This document shows positions 9,239-18,266 of a stretch of DNA of 64,000 bases, piece by piece. The notes under the pieces were generated by a model, which was given only the letters and a program-made list of their open reading frames with translations, was not told the origin of the DNA and did not search any database. The stretch is from Nitrospirota bacterium (lineage in GTDB: Bacteria > Nitrospirota > UBA9217). Both the position numbers and the translations under genes were made by a program. Position 1 is the first letter of the stretch; each line of letters begins with the position of its first letter. The DNA is taken from assembly GCA_023229435.1 (NCBI GenBank), contig JALNZF010000001.1, forward strand, positions 310,001 to 374,000. Reading direction: 5' to 3'.

Positions 9239-12200
9239 ATGAGGGATATACGTGCAAAGAAGAAAAAGCTGAAAGACATGAAGAGCGGAATCATTCGAAT
9301 GTCCAAGTTCTTAATGGCCTTTTTATTAGTGCTGGCGTCTTCGCTTTATGCTTTCGCTATTGATGATCCGGTCATGCTCAATCTGGGGCTGGTAAACGCT
9401 CTTAATAACGGCAAGCGGATAATCAGGACTTCATCGGGCAGAATTTACTATTTCATCGGTGACGCGGGGCATACCGGTCAGTGGGACGGGTGGGTGGAAG
9501 TGTACACATCCCAGGATGGGTCAAGCTGGAGCGGCGTCGGTTGGGAGGATCAGTGGCGTGGTGGGGCCGGGATCGGCCTCGCAATCGACGGCCAGAACGT
9601 GGTGCACATGGTAACATTTAACTGGGATTATCATCCCATTTACAAGAAATTCAACACTGCGAACAGCCCGAAAGCAAACCATTCATGGGAGGGCTATGAA
9701 ATACTAGAAAGCCGAAAGACTTCTATTCAACCGAAGTGTGCCATCGCAATAGACGCAAACGGCGTACCCCACGTCGTCTATCAGTTGTATGAAACATCAA
9801 AAGGAAAAAGCGCTCAAACCCTCACTTATGCTAACCGGGTAGGCGGCACATGGCACAAGACGACCGTCTGGCCGATCGCGAGCGGCAGTTTATCCGGAGA
9901 ATTCGATATTGCCGTCGGACCGGATAACGTCCCGTATATTCTCATGGGATCAAGAGTGCTTCGGGGAGACGCCAACCAGCCGTCCTCTTTTGAAACAATG
10001 AACCTTGGAGTGAACGGCTACTCCTTCGTGATTCATCAAAATGGCGATGCGAGGGTCGCGGTATCCAGTAACAGCAACTATGCCCATTACCTTCATTTGC
10101 ATACCCAGCCATGGCTGAGCGGTTGGGACCTTCAGGTTTCAAGCACCCCCGACAAGGGCGGCATTCTGATACTTGTTGACGACATTCCGTATGAGGTCAA
10201 AGTGGTTGACGAAGGGCTCGCAGTCCAGAAGTATTTTGAGCCCCCGATTATAGTGGCGTCGAAGCTTTCGGGAGATCTCTGGCAATACCCTACTGCGAGA
10301 TGGAGCTTTTACCATAGTAACAATTCGAAGATTATCGACATGGGGTTTCAAGCGTACTACACCAACATGGTTACTCAAAGCTTCTGGTACACAAAATACG
10401 GTGCAGCCATGGATTCGTTTTTTATAGCCACCCCCACGAGTGGTTACGCACCCATGACTGTAAACTTTACTGATAAGTCGAGCGCCGCCGAAGGTAAAAA
10501 TATTCTCTCATGGGCATGGGATTTTGACAATGACGGCCTTATTGACTCTAATGAGCAGAATCCCATTGCGGTTTATAATACCGTCCGGATGCACACCGTT
10601 GTGCTTACCGTAACGGACTCCGGCGGCTCTACAGATACCGAGATCAAAAGGGATTATATAGAAGTAAAAGCCGGGACAGATATCGATGGCGATGGAATCG
10701 GCGATACCGAGGATAATTGTCCTACCCTGTACAATCCGGCACAGGTTGACCTCGATGGGGACAGCATCGGCGATGCCTGTGACGGTTCTGTGGATCTTTT
10801 CCAGGAGGCGGTGTTCATCGCCGGGTTAAGGACGGAATCGGCTCCCGATAAAAACACCCAAGACGTGACCGTTCTTATGAAGGACGGATCGTACACCCAG
10901 GCCCTACAGGTTCAGCAAAACAAATCAAATTACGATGTCATGAGTTTTCGATCCAACGTGGAGGCCCGGAAGCTGTCCAGTGCCGTATTACACGTATATT
11001 TAAACGATCTGTATGGCGGCACCCCTCAGCCTGTTCATATATACGCTTATTACCCGGACGGCAAGACCGTGCAGCCGTCCAAGGCTGTGACAGGGAATGT
11101 CTGGGCTGGCTGGAACCATATCGACGTTACTCCTCTTCTCCATCTTATGGACGGCGCCGGATTTATGAAGTTCAGGGTCGTGGCAGCGCAAAACTGGTTC
11201 AACGTCAGCGAAGCATACTTCACCGAGCTGGTTGATAATTGGGAAATTGGGGTAATACCTTCCCGTCTTGATTTCAATGCTGTTGGAATCGGCAGCTCGC
11301 CAACAATAAGCGTTAATGTTTCTAACTCCGGCGGCGGTGAATTGATAATTAAGAATGTCACCAAGCCGGGGGTACCTTTTACAATAACTGCTGATGGTTG
11401 CACGGGCGCCGTACTGCTTGCTTCAGCCTCTTGTACATTGACGGTAAGCTTCGCTCCAACCGCTACCGGCACTTTTGCCGATGCTATAGAAGTCCTATCG
11501 AACGATGCAGATCACCCTACCATTACGATACAGGTGAACGGAACCGGCACCTTGCCGTCGAATTCAATCACAGGAACGGTCACTGATTCTTCCACAGCAT
11601 TGCCTTTGCCGAATGTTGCGATAACTGTCTCAGATTCTCTCGGCACACATACGGCAACAACTGATTCAAACGGTACATATACAATACTGGAAGTCGCGGA
11701 TGGTAGTTTCACGGCAATTTTCGAAAAAGGAGGATATATCAAACAGACAATAAACGGGACGAAGACAGCAGGCCAGGTTAGTACCTTACATGTTCAACTT
11801 GCTCCAATACCAACCCTCACGTTGCAAATAACGTCTCCGCAATCCGGGGCAGTGCTCAATTCTTCGCCTTTAACAGTTACCGGAAGCGTGAGCAAGAATG
11901 CACAGGTAACGGTCAATGGCACACAAGCGACCGTGAGCGGTAATACCTTCACAGCGACGCTTTCCTTAAGCGAGGGCCAGAACACGATAGCGGCAACGGC
12001 TATAGATGCCTATAACCAAACCATTACAAGCAGCGTTATAGTCACTCTCGTGACAAAGGGCACTATTAAAGGAATAGTGACCGATTCTTTAACCGGCCAG
12101 CCTATACCCTCTGCCCAGGCATCGATAACTGATTCACTGTCCATAATCCACACAACTTTTACCGATCCAGCCGGGCAATATTCCATACCAACGGTTAGCC

Positions 12201-13687
12201 AGGGGCTGTACAGCGGAACGATCACGAAGGTAGATTATGGCGCATTCAAATTCTCCGGCAATTTGACCGCAGGCCAGACAGTAGCGGTTAACGGGTCGAT
12301 CAGTCTCACGCCGCCTATCATCAACGTAGTTACGGCCGGCAACATTACCGGAGAAGCGGCGGTCTTCACCTGGACCACCGACCAGGCCGCCAGTAGTACT
12401 GTCGAATACGGAACATCCCCAGCGTATGGTAATTCGGTTTCTGATCCAGCGTTGACCACAAAACACAGCATCACAATAAATAATCTTACTCCTGGAACGG
12501 CATATCACTTCAGAGTTTCGTCTACAAACAGCCATGAACTTACATCATCTTCACCAGATAATACCTTCAATACAATAGGCACAAACATCCCTCCGACGAT
12601 CAGCGCAGTGGCAGCCGGTAGCATAACCACAGGTTTGGCCACAATCACCTGGACAACAGATCAGCCATCAGACAGCCTCGTCTCATACGGCACGACAACG
12701 GCATACGAAAACACGATCAGCGATCCGACGCTTACAACAGACCACAGCCTTACGCTCACAAATCTCGCTATGCAGACAACATATCATTTCAGTGTGACAT
12801 CAACGAACAGCTATGGCATCTCTGCTTTATCAAATGACAGCACCTTCACGACTTCGGGTCCGATCAACATCGCAATAACGTCGCCCGCAAACTCCGCAAC
12901 CATATCCAGGCCTGATGTAATGGTTAAGGGCATGATCACAAATACAACGGGCAACGAGACCGGAGTGACGGTGAATGGCATCGTGGCAACCGTATATGGC
13001 AGCGAGTTTGTCGCTAATCATGTGCCGCTGGCAGAAGGGGCGAATACTATCACAGTCAGCGCAATTGATACCGCAGGATATACGGCAATGGCATCGGTGA
13101 CGGTGAACGCAACGACTACCGGAAACTACATCCGCTTAACGTCGAATATTGAATCAGGAATATCGCCTCTGGAAGTCACTTTGAGCGTGGACGGGACGTT
13201 CAGCATTGCAAATTCAACTCTGAGCGCAACAGGCCCGGTCCAACCACAAGTCATTTCATCAACCACGGATCAGTACAAGGTGAGGATGACTACAGAGGGT
13301 AGGTACACATTCACCATCAGTTCAACAGGGCCGGACAGTAATACTTATCAGGATATCATAACCATCACAGTGATGAATAGGGCACAACTTGATTCCCTGC
13401 TCAGAAACAAATGGGAGGGGATGAAGGCGGCTGTTCTTAGCGGGAATACGGACGCAGCTTTAGACTATTTTGTCCCAGGCGCGCGGGACAGGTACGGGTC
13501 CATATTTATTAATCCATCCCGCAATATTGCAGCAAGACTGTCGGAAATTACTCGAATTGAAATCTATTCTGTCCAAGATGTGGCCGCGGAGTGCGTCGCA
13601 ATCAGACAAGAATCCGATGGAGAATACGCATATCCTCTTACGTTTGTTATCGATGATAACGGCATGTGGAAAATTCTGGGATTCTAA
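9239..13687 (+). CDS. Large secreted multidomain protein (PKD, TSP3, Ig-like, FN3-like, carboxypeptidase-regulatory modules)
   Basis: Predicted exported 1482-aa modular protein. The start at 9239 has GGGAGG at 9228-9233; it gives a long basic n-region before a hydrophobic core ending in SSLYAFA. Alternative starts are 9158, 9281 and 9299. Order: a beta-rich domain resembling a propeller (about 40-385); PKD (about 390-475, SWAWDFDNDG); a thrombospondin type-3 calcium motif (about 480-516, DIDGDGIGDTEDNCP); a region of unknown fold (about 520-665); an HYDIN-like domain (about 670-775); two carboxypeptidase-regulatory-like modules (about 778-850 and 940-1023); an Ig-like domain (about 860-940); two FN3-like repeats with WTTDQ (about 1024-1205); another Ig-like domain (about 1209-1290); and a C-terminal domain of about 110 residues. 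No membrane anchor is seen. It is probably an adhesin or surface scaffold. Confidence 0.85.
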   Translation: MRDIRAKKKKLKDMKSGIIRMSKFLMAFLLVLASSLYAFAIDDPVMLNLGLVNALNNGKRIIRTSSGRIYYFIGDAGHTGQWDGWVEVYTSQDGSSWSGVGWEDQWRGGAGIGLAIDGQNVVHMVTFNWDYHPIYKKFNTANSPKANHSWEGYEILESRKTSIQPKCAIAIDANGVPHVVYQLYETSKGKSAQTLTYANRVGGTWHKTTVWPIASGSLSGEFDIAVGPDNVPYILMGSRVLRGDANQPSSFETMNLGVNGYSFVIHQNGDARVAVSSNSNYAHYLHLHTQPWLSGWDLQVSSTPDKGGILILVDDIPYEVKVVDEGLAVQKYFEPPIIVASKLSGDLWQYPTARWSFYHSNNSKIIDMGFQAYYTNMVTQSFWYTKYGAAMDSFFIATPTSGYAPMTVNFTDKSSAAEGKNILSWAWDFDNDGLIDSNEQNPIAVYNTVRMHTVVLTVTDSGGSTDTEIKRDYIEVKAGTDIDGDGIGDTEDNCPTLYNPAQVDLDGDSIGDACDGSVDLFQEAVFIAGLRTESAPDKNTQDVTVLMKDGSYTQALQVQQNKSNYDVMSFRSNVEARKLSSAVLHVYLNDLYGGTPQPVHIYAYYPDGKTVQPSKAVTGNVWAGWNHIDVTPLLHLMDGAGFMKFRVVAAQNWFNVSEAYFTELVDNWEIGVIPSRLDFNAVGIGSSPTISVNVSNSGGGELIIKNVTKPGVPFTITADGCTGAVLLASASCTLTVSFAPTATGTFADAIEVLSNDADHPTITIQVNGTGTLPSNSITGTVTDSSTALPLPNVAITVSDSLGTHTATTDSNGTYTILEVADGSFTAIFEKGGYIKQTINGTKTAGQVSTLHVQLAPIPTLTLQITSPQSGAVLNSSPLTVTGSVSKNAQVTVNGTQATVSGNTFTATLSLSEGQNTIAATAIDAYNQTITSSVIVTLVTKGTIKGIVTDSLTGQPIPSAQASITDSLSIIHTTFTDPAGQYSIPTVSQGLYSGTITKVDYGAFKFSGNLTAGQTVAVNGSISLTPPIINVVTAGNITGEAAVFTWTTDQAASSTVEYGTSPAYGNSVSDPALTTKHSITINNLTPGTAYHFRVSSTNSHELTSSSPDNTFNTIGTNIPPTISAVAAGSITTGLATITWTTDQPSDSLVSYGTTTAYENTISDPTLTTDHSLTLTNLAMQTTYHFSVTSTNSYGISALSNDSTFTTSGPINIAITSPANSATISRPDVMVKGMITNTTGNETGVTVNGIVATVYGSEFVANHVPLAEGANTITVSAIDTAGYTAMASVTVNATTTGNYIRLTSNIESGISPLEVTLSVDGTFSIANSTLSATGPVQPQVISSTTDQYKVRMTTEGRYTFTISSTGPDSNTYQDIITITVMNRAQLDSLLRNKWEGMKAAVLSGNTDAALDYFVPGARDRYGSIFINPSRNIAARLSEITRIEIYSVQDVAAECVAIRQESDGEYAYPLTFVIDDNGMWKILGF

Positions 13688-13735
13688 TATTTCACAATAT
13701 TGCAAAATGAATAAAGAATCAAGGAGGCTCAAAAT

Positions 13736-14239
13736 ATGATTAGCAAAGTAAAGATTATCCTTATTGCTGTAATGTTTATTTCAGTTGTCTGCCCTGGATG
13801 TTATGCTGGAATAACCGGCAAGGTCATTGATGCTGAGACCCAGCAGCCGGTAGAAGGCGCTGTGGTGCTTGTAGAATGGACAAAGACAAAAGGAGTGCCT
13901 GGAATGGCTGCGACCGAATCATACAAGGTTATTGAAATGCTTTCCGACAAAGAGGGAAAGGTCACTATTTCAGGTGTTCTCGATCCATGGGTAAATCCCC
14001 CCCATATTACTGTTTATAAAAAAGGTTATGTTGCTTGGAATAACGAGTTTATTTTCCCTGATTATAAAAAAAGGACGGATTTCAAGTGGGAGAATGAACA
14101 AATAATAAAGTTATATTCTTTTCGAAAAGAATACTTGAGAAAAGATCATGTCTTCTTCTTACATAGTATGACGCATTGGGGAAAACTAATTAATGAAGCA
14201 TATAGATGGGAAGAACTAGAAGGAGAGAGGCTAAGATGA
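13736..14239 (+). CDS. Small secreted protein with carboxypeptidase-regulatory-like domain
   Basis: 167-aa protein with a signal peptide ending near CPGCYA. Two cysteines lie there, but no canonical lipobox. The mature start, GKVIDAETQQPVEGAVVLVEW, is the typical opening of a CarboxypepD_reg/transthyretin-like beta sandwich, also found twice in the large protein upstream. The C-terminal half is basic and of unknown fold. AAGGAGG at 13721-13727 supports the start. It lies 48 bp after the large gene and overlaps the next gene by 4 bp, so the three look like one transcript. Its base composition is markedly AT-richer than nearby housekeeping genes. No enzymatic function is suggested. Confidence 0.7.
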   Translation: MISKVKIILIAVMFISVVCPGCYAGITGKVIDAETQQPVEGAVVLVEWTKTKGVPGMAATESYKVIEMLSDKEGKVTISGVLDPWVNPPHITVYKKGYVAWNNEFIFPDYKKRTDFKWENEQIIKLYSFRKEYLRKDHVFFLHSMTHWGKLINEAYRWEELEGERLR

Positions 14240-16569
14240 AAAAAGGAATTATATGCATTCTTCTTCTTATTATTTATTATGCAAATTCTGCTATCGGTTT
14301 TGATAACGAAAGGACTCACAGAGACCTGACAGCAAAAGCCGTCGATAACTTTGCAACTAATTCTAATTCGTATTTGAAAGTAATTCTAGGATTTACAGAT
14401 GGCGTGTCATCAGTGCTAAATGGCAACACAATTCTTTGGTGGTTAACAGAAGGTTCTTTTCTTGAAGATACCCCCAACTGCCGTGCCTCAAATCATTTTC
14501 ATAATCCTTTGAAGCCATGGAATGAATCTGCCATGAGTGATGAGCCGCTGTGGTTGGATATATGGTGCTATGGCTGGAAACCATGGTACTCGAACATTGT
14601 CTGGGCGACCGGATATCAGGCCCCCGGAAGTCCGGTAATACAGCGCAACAGTCAGACAATGGGCTGGGAGAATGCCAGGGAATATTACTATTCAGCCTTA
14701 ACGTCACCTACCGGCACTGCTCGTGAAATAAATTTTGCGAAGACTTTTCAGGCAGTCGGACAAGTGGTGCACCTTCTGGAAGATATGGCAGTACCTGCTC
14801 ATGTCAGAAATGATTTCAGATCACACCTCACTTACCATGGGATTACTTCCATGAATCCTATAAAATGGTTTGGTAATCCATTTGAAGATTATATTAAGGG
14901 TAATCCAGACCTTATTTCGAGTGCAACCAAAACGATAGAATTACCGGCATTCAGCAACCCAAGAGTAACGGACTATTGGGACACCGATCAAATTGGTTCT
15001 GTTCTGGGTTTGGCCGAATTCACCAATGCCAATTACTTCAGCGATTCTACGATACCAAACAATAACCCGACATCCGAACATATTTACACTTCTCCTCAGA
15101 TCAATATCGATTCAATCAATCAGTATCTATGCACTGACTATCTACCTGGCTCAAACACGCCTACCAAATATGTGAGTAGAAAGCAATGCCCGGCGGATCA
15201 AAGCAGCGTAGATCATTTTGCTGCGCTCAGTCTTATAAATAGCGAAGTGGAGACGGCAGGCAATAATCCGCAGATAAAGGAAGTTTGGCTTGACAACAAT
15301 GTGCATAACACCTATGCAAAAGAACTTCTCCCCCGCGCTATCGGCTACTCCGCGGGTCTGTTGAACTACTTCTTCCGGGGCAAGCTTGGGATAACTCAGG
15401 TATCGGGCGGAATCAAGGTCAAAAACCTCGGAACGGAAACGATGTCTTCCTACATTGATCAAGCCACCCAGACAACCATTGGGACAATCACCCTATTTTA
15501 TGATGACACATCAGGCAATAGGGCATTTCTCGCAGATCTCGATCTAACAACTCCCCTCGAACCCGGAGCGCAGACAGACGTCATCTCCTTTGCGCCACCC
15601 TCAGACAACATTACGCCAAAGCGCTACATCGTCGTTTTTCGCGGCAAACTCGGAAACGAAGAAGGCGCCGTGATCGGTAAAGTCGCCCTTCCCCCGCATG
15701 TCTATTATGTGGCAACGATGAGCGGATGGGACAAAATATACAAAATTGACGCAGACGGGACGAACCAGAGCATAGTTTATGACAACCCGGACGGATACTA
15801 TATCGGCAAGATCACCATGTCGCCTGACGGAAACATTCTTGCTTTTGCCAGCAGCCCTGACGGACTTGTTGTGAATGCCGCCATTCAGACATTAAACTTA
15901 ACCGACACGACTCTTACCCCCACTGTTTTTACCTCAGGGAATTGGCCGAGTTGGTCGCCGGATGGCGCGAAGATCGCCTTTGAGCGGGACATAAGCCAGG
16001 ATCCGTATTCCGCGGATATAGAAATATTCACAGTCGATGTAGCGACCGGGGCGGAGACGCAGCTTACCGATATAGCGGGATCTTCATACAGCGGCAGCCC
16101 GGCCTGGTCGCCGAACGGCAACTCCATAGCATACTCAAAATTTGTTCAATCCCAGACAGGCTGCGCAACTAATTATGTTATTTCCCTCATGGACACGGCG
16201 GGGAACTCCATCGGATCATTGACCTGCCCTCCAGAGGGGGAATATATGTCGGTTGGGGACTTCGATCCCGCGTGGAGCCCGGACGGGCAGGAGATAGCTT
16301 TCACCAGAAGAAGATACGTCGGGAGGTCATCTCAGCTTCATAAAGTTGTTGTAGCCACAAAGACGATCATCAAGCTTACGGATTCTCCGGGTGTGGGGTA
16401 TGATGAATATACGCCTGCCTGGTCGTTCGACGAGATGTCCATAGCCATCGGTTCCATGAGGGACGGAGATTATGATATCTGGCTTGTTGATCCGTACGGC
16501 GCAGGCTATCAGCTAAACATAACGAACGCAAATTCAGGCATAGACGGCTATCCGGCGTTTGGGCAATGA
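14236..16569 (+). CDS. Secreted zinc phospholipase C-like domain fused to a TolB-like beta-propeller
   Basis: 777-aa protein with signal peptide (about 1-21). The N-terminal half resembles the zinc-dependent phospholipase C / S1-P1 nuclease fold: an early His in ERTHRDLTA, SNHFHNP, and HLLEDMAVPAH, which has the H-x3-D-x5-H spacing of the zinc ligands in Bacillus phospholipase C. Residues about 490-775 carry at least five PD40 repeats (SWSPDGAKIAF, AWSPNGNSIAY, AWSPDGQEIAF), as in TolB. The start at 14236 has GGAGAGAGG and overlaps the preceding stop. The substrate is unknown; hydrolysis of a phosphoester in lipid or nucleic acid is inferred from the ligand pattern only. The first kilobase is AT-rich. 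Confidence 0.75.
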   Translation: MKKGIICILLLIIYYANSAIGFDNERTHRDLTAKAVDNFATNSNSYLKVILGFTDGVSSVLNGNTILWWLTEGSFLEDTPNCRASNHFHNPLKPWNESAMSDEPLWLDIWCYGWKPWYSNIVWATGYQAPGSPVIQRNSQTMGWENAREYYYSALTSPTGTAREINFAKTFQAVGQVVHLLEDMAVPAHVRNDFRSHLTYHGITSMNPIKWFGNPFEDYIKGNPDLISSATKTIELPAFSNPRVTDYWDTDQIGSVLGLAEFTNANYFSDSTIPNNNPTSEHIYTSPQINIDSINQYLCTDYLPGSNTPTKYVSRKQCPADQSSVDHFAALSLINSEVETAGNNPQIKEVWLDNNVHNTYAKELLPRAIGYSAGLLNYFFRGKLGITQVSGGIKVKNLGTETMSSYIDQATQTTIGTITLFYDDTSGNRAFLADLDLTTPLEPGAQTDVISFAPPSDNITPKRYIVVFRGKLGNEEGAVIGKVALPPHVYYVATMSGWDKIYKIDADGTNQSIVYDNPDGYYIGKITMSPDGNILAFASSPDGLVVNAAIQTLNLTDTTLTPTVFTSGNWPSWSPDGAKIAFERDISQDPYSADIEIFTVDVATGAETQLTDIAGSSYSGSPAWSPNGNSIAYSKFVQSQTGCATNYVISLMDTAGNSIGSLTCPPEGEYMSVGDFDPAWSPDGQEIAFTRRRYVGRSSQLHKVVVATKTIIKLTDSPGVGYDEYTPAWSFDEMSIAIGSMRDGDYDIWLVDPYGAGYQLNITNANSGIDGYPAFGQ

Positions 16570-16589
16570 CAGCGACCGGCATTACCATA

Positions 16590-16598
16590 TGATATAAT
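16590..16598 (+). promoter_or_regulatory. Extended -10 promoter candidate upstream of the NtrC-type regulator
   Basis: TGA-TATAAT (TATAAT at 16593-16598) is a full extended -10; no good -35 is present. It would give a leader of about 175 nt for the regulator at 16781. Confidence 0.35.
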
Positions 16599-16780
16599 CT
16601 ATCTTTGTGTACCAGCGGGCAAAATCAGGGTATTGTTTAAACGGGAGAGGATGACGTTATTCGGCATGCGATTGGCAACTGTATTGAATTATGGCACGGG
16701 ACAGTCGAATAGGAAAGACTGGTTGATCAACCATTATCATAAGATTCGCGAATAAACGCGGGTGTTCTCGGATAAAAAAT

Positions 16781-18163
16781 ATGGATACCATTCTCGTCAT
16801 TGAAGACAAAGAAAGCATGCTCGACATGCTCAAGCAGACCCTTGAGGCCGAAGGCTACCAGGTGATCCCGGCCAGAGACGGCGCCGAGGGCATCAGAAAG
16901 CTCTCCGACGAGCGCATCGGCCTGGTGCTTACGGACCTCAAACTCCCGAAAAAGGACGGTTTCGAAGTGCTGAAGGCGGTCAAGCAGGAAAACCCGCTCC
17001 TGCCGGTGATCGTGATGACCGCATTCGGAACCATCGAGACCGCGGTCAAGGCAGTCAAGCAAGGTGCCTACGATTTCCTGACCAAGCCCTTTGATACCGA
17101 CCATCTGCTCGTGTTGATCAAACGGGCGCTCGACGCCTCGCGCATGGCAACCGAAAACATTCTCCTGAGAGAAGAGTTCGCCGACCAGCTCGGTCTTCCA
17201 AAGATCATCGGAAAGAGCGGCCAGATGCAGGAGATCATGGCCAAGATACAGAAAGTGGCGCCGACCAACGCATCGGTACTGGTCCACGGCGAGAGCGGTA
17301 CAGGCAAGGAACTCTTCGCGCGGGCCATCCATTACCTGAGCCTTCGCAAAAACGCGCCGTTTATTGCGATCAATTCAGCCGCCATTCCCCGGGAACTGCT
17401 GGAGAGCGAATTGTTCGGGTACGAGCGCGGCGCCTTCACCGGAGCGGACGCGCGAAAGCTGGGGAAATTCGAACTTGCCGATAAAGGCACGGTATTCCTT
17501 GACGAGATCGGCGATATGGATATGGCCCTTCAGGCGAAAATGCTCCGCGTGCTTCAGGAACAGGTGATCGAGCGCGTGGGAGGGGGCAAGCCGATCAAAA
17601 TAGACGTTCGCATCGTTGCAGCAACGAACAAGGACATTGAAAAAGCCGTGGCCGCAAGGTTGTTCAGGGAAGACCTGTTCTATCGCTTGAACGTATTCCC
17701 CATCACCATCCCGCCGCTCCGTGAACGACGTGACGATATCCCGGCGCTTGCACAGAATTTTTTGAATAAGTATTCAGCCGAAGTGCGGAAGGGGCCGCTC
17801 ACAATCTCTGAAGAGGCGATGGATATTCTGATGAAATCGCCATGGAAGGGGAATGTGCGTGAGCTGGAGAACGTGATCGAGCGCGCCGTGATCTATGCGG
17901 AAGGCGGTGTGATACGCAGCCAGGACCTCGGCATCAGCGAATCGAGCATCCTTGACGCGCTTTCGGAGCATGTGCCCATGGATGGCCCGCTCCAGGATGT
18001 TGCGGCAGCGGCCACGCGCATAGCCGAGTCCCGGCGCATCAAGCAAGTATTGAAGCAGACGGGCAATAACAAGACCCGCGCCGCGGAGGTGCTCCAGGTG
18101 AGCTACAAGACGCTCCTGACGAAGATCAAGGATTATCAGTTGGAGGAGAAGGGGGATACGTAA
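16781..18163 (+). CDS. Sigma-54 dependent response regulator, NtrC/PilR family
   Basis: 460-aa transcription activator. The receiver domain (1-120) has phospho-acceptor Asp52 (LTDLKLP), and Lys102 in TKPFD. The AAA+ domain has Walker A GESGTGKE (170-177), the sigma-54 contact loop GAFTGA (217-222), Walker B VFLDEIG (238-244) and an arginine-finger region (LFYRLNVFPI). A Fis-type HTH ends the protein (ETRAAEVLQVS-like, about 430-455). It should open sigma-54 promoters when phosphorylated. The nearest kinase is the PAS kinase at 7715, next to pilD, so a PilS/PilR-like pair is plausible. No Shine-Dalgarno is obvious at the ATG. Confidence 0.93.
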   Translation: MDTILVIEDKESMLDMLKQTLEAEGYQVIPARDGAEGIRKLSDERIGLVLTDLKLPKKDGFEVLKAVKQENPLLPVIVMTAFGTIETAVKAVKQGAYDFLTKPFDTDHLLVLIKRALDASRMATENILLREEFADQLGLPKIIGKSGQMQEIMAKIQKVAPTNASVLVHGESGTGKELFARAIHYLSLRKNAPFIAINSAAIPRELLESELFGYERGAFTGADARKLGKFELADKGTVFLDEIGDMDMALQAKMLRVLQEQVIERVGGGKPIKIDVRIVAATNKDIEKAVAARLFREDLFYRLNVFPITIPPLRERRDDIPALAQNFLNKYSAEVRKGPLTISEEAMDILMKSPWKGNVRELENVIERAVIYAEGGVIRSQDLGISESSILDALSEHVPMDGPLQDVAAAATRIAESRRIKQVLKQTGNNKTRAAEVLQVSYKTLLTKIKDYQLEEKGDT

Positions 18164-18266
18164 CTGTTCACGGTTCCCCCGATAGAATCATTCGGGGGCA
18201 GGCTCCGTTGGGAGTTCAGAGTTCGGGGCAACGACTCTGCACACTGGTTTCCTATCCACGACCATC

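Noticed and set aside
16692..16707. TGGCACG followed by GGAC as a sigma-54 promoter before the NtrC-type gene
   Set aside because: The -24 half is perfect but the -12 half reads AGTCG where TTGC(A/T) is needed, so the invariant GC is broken.
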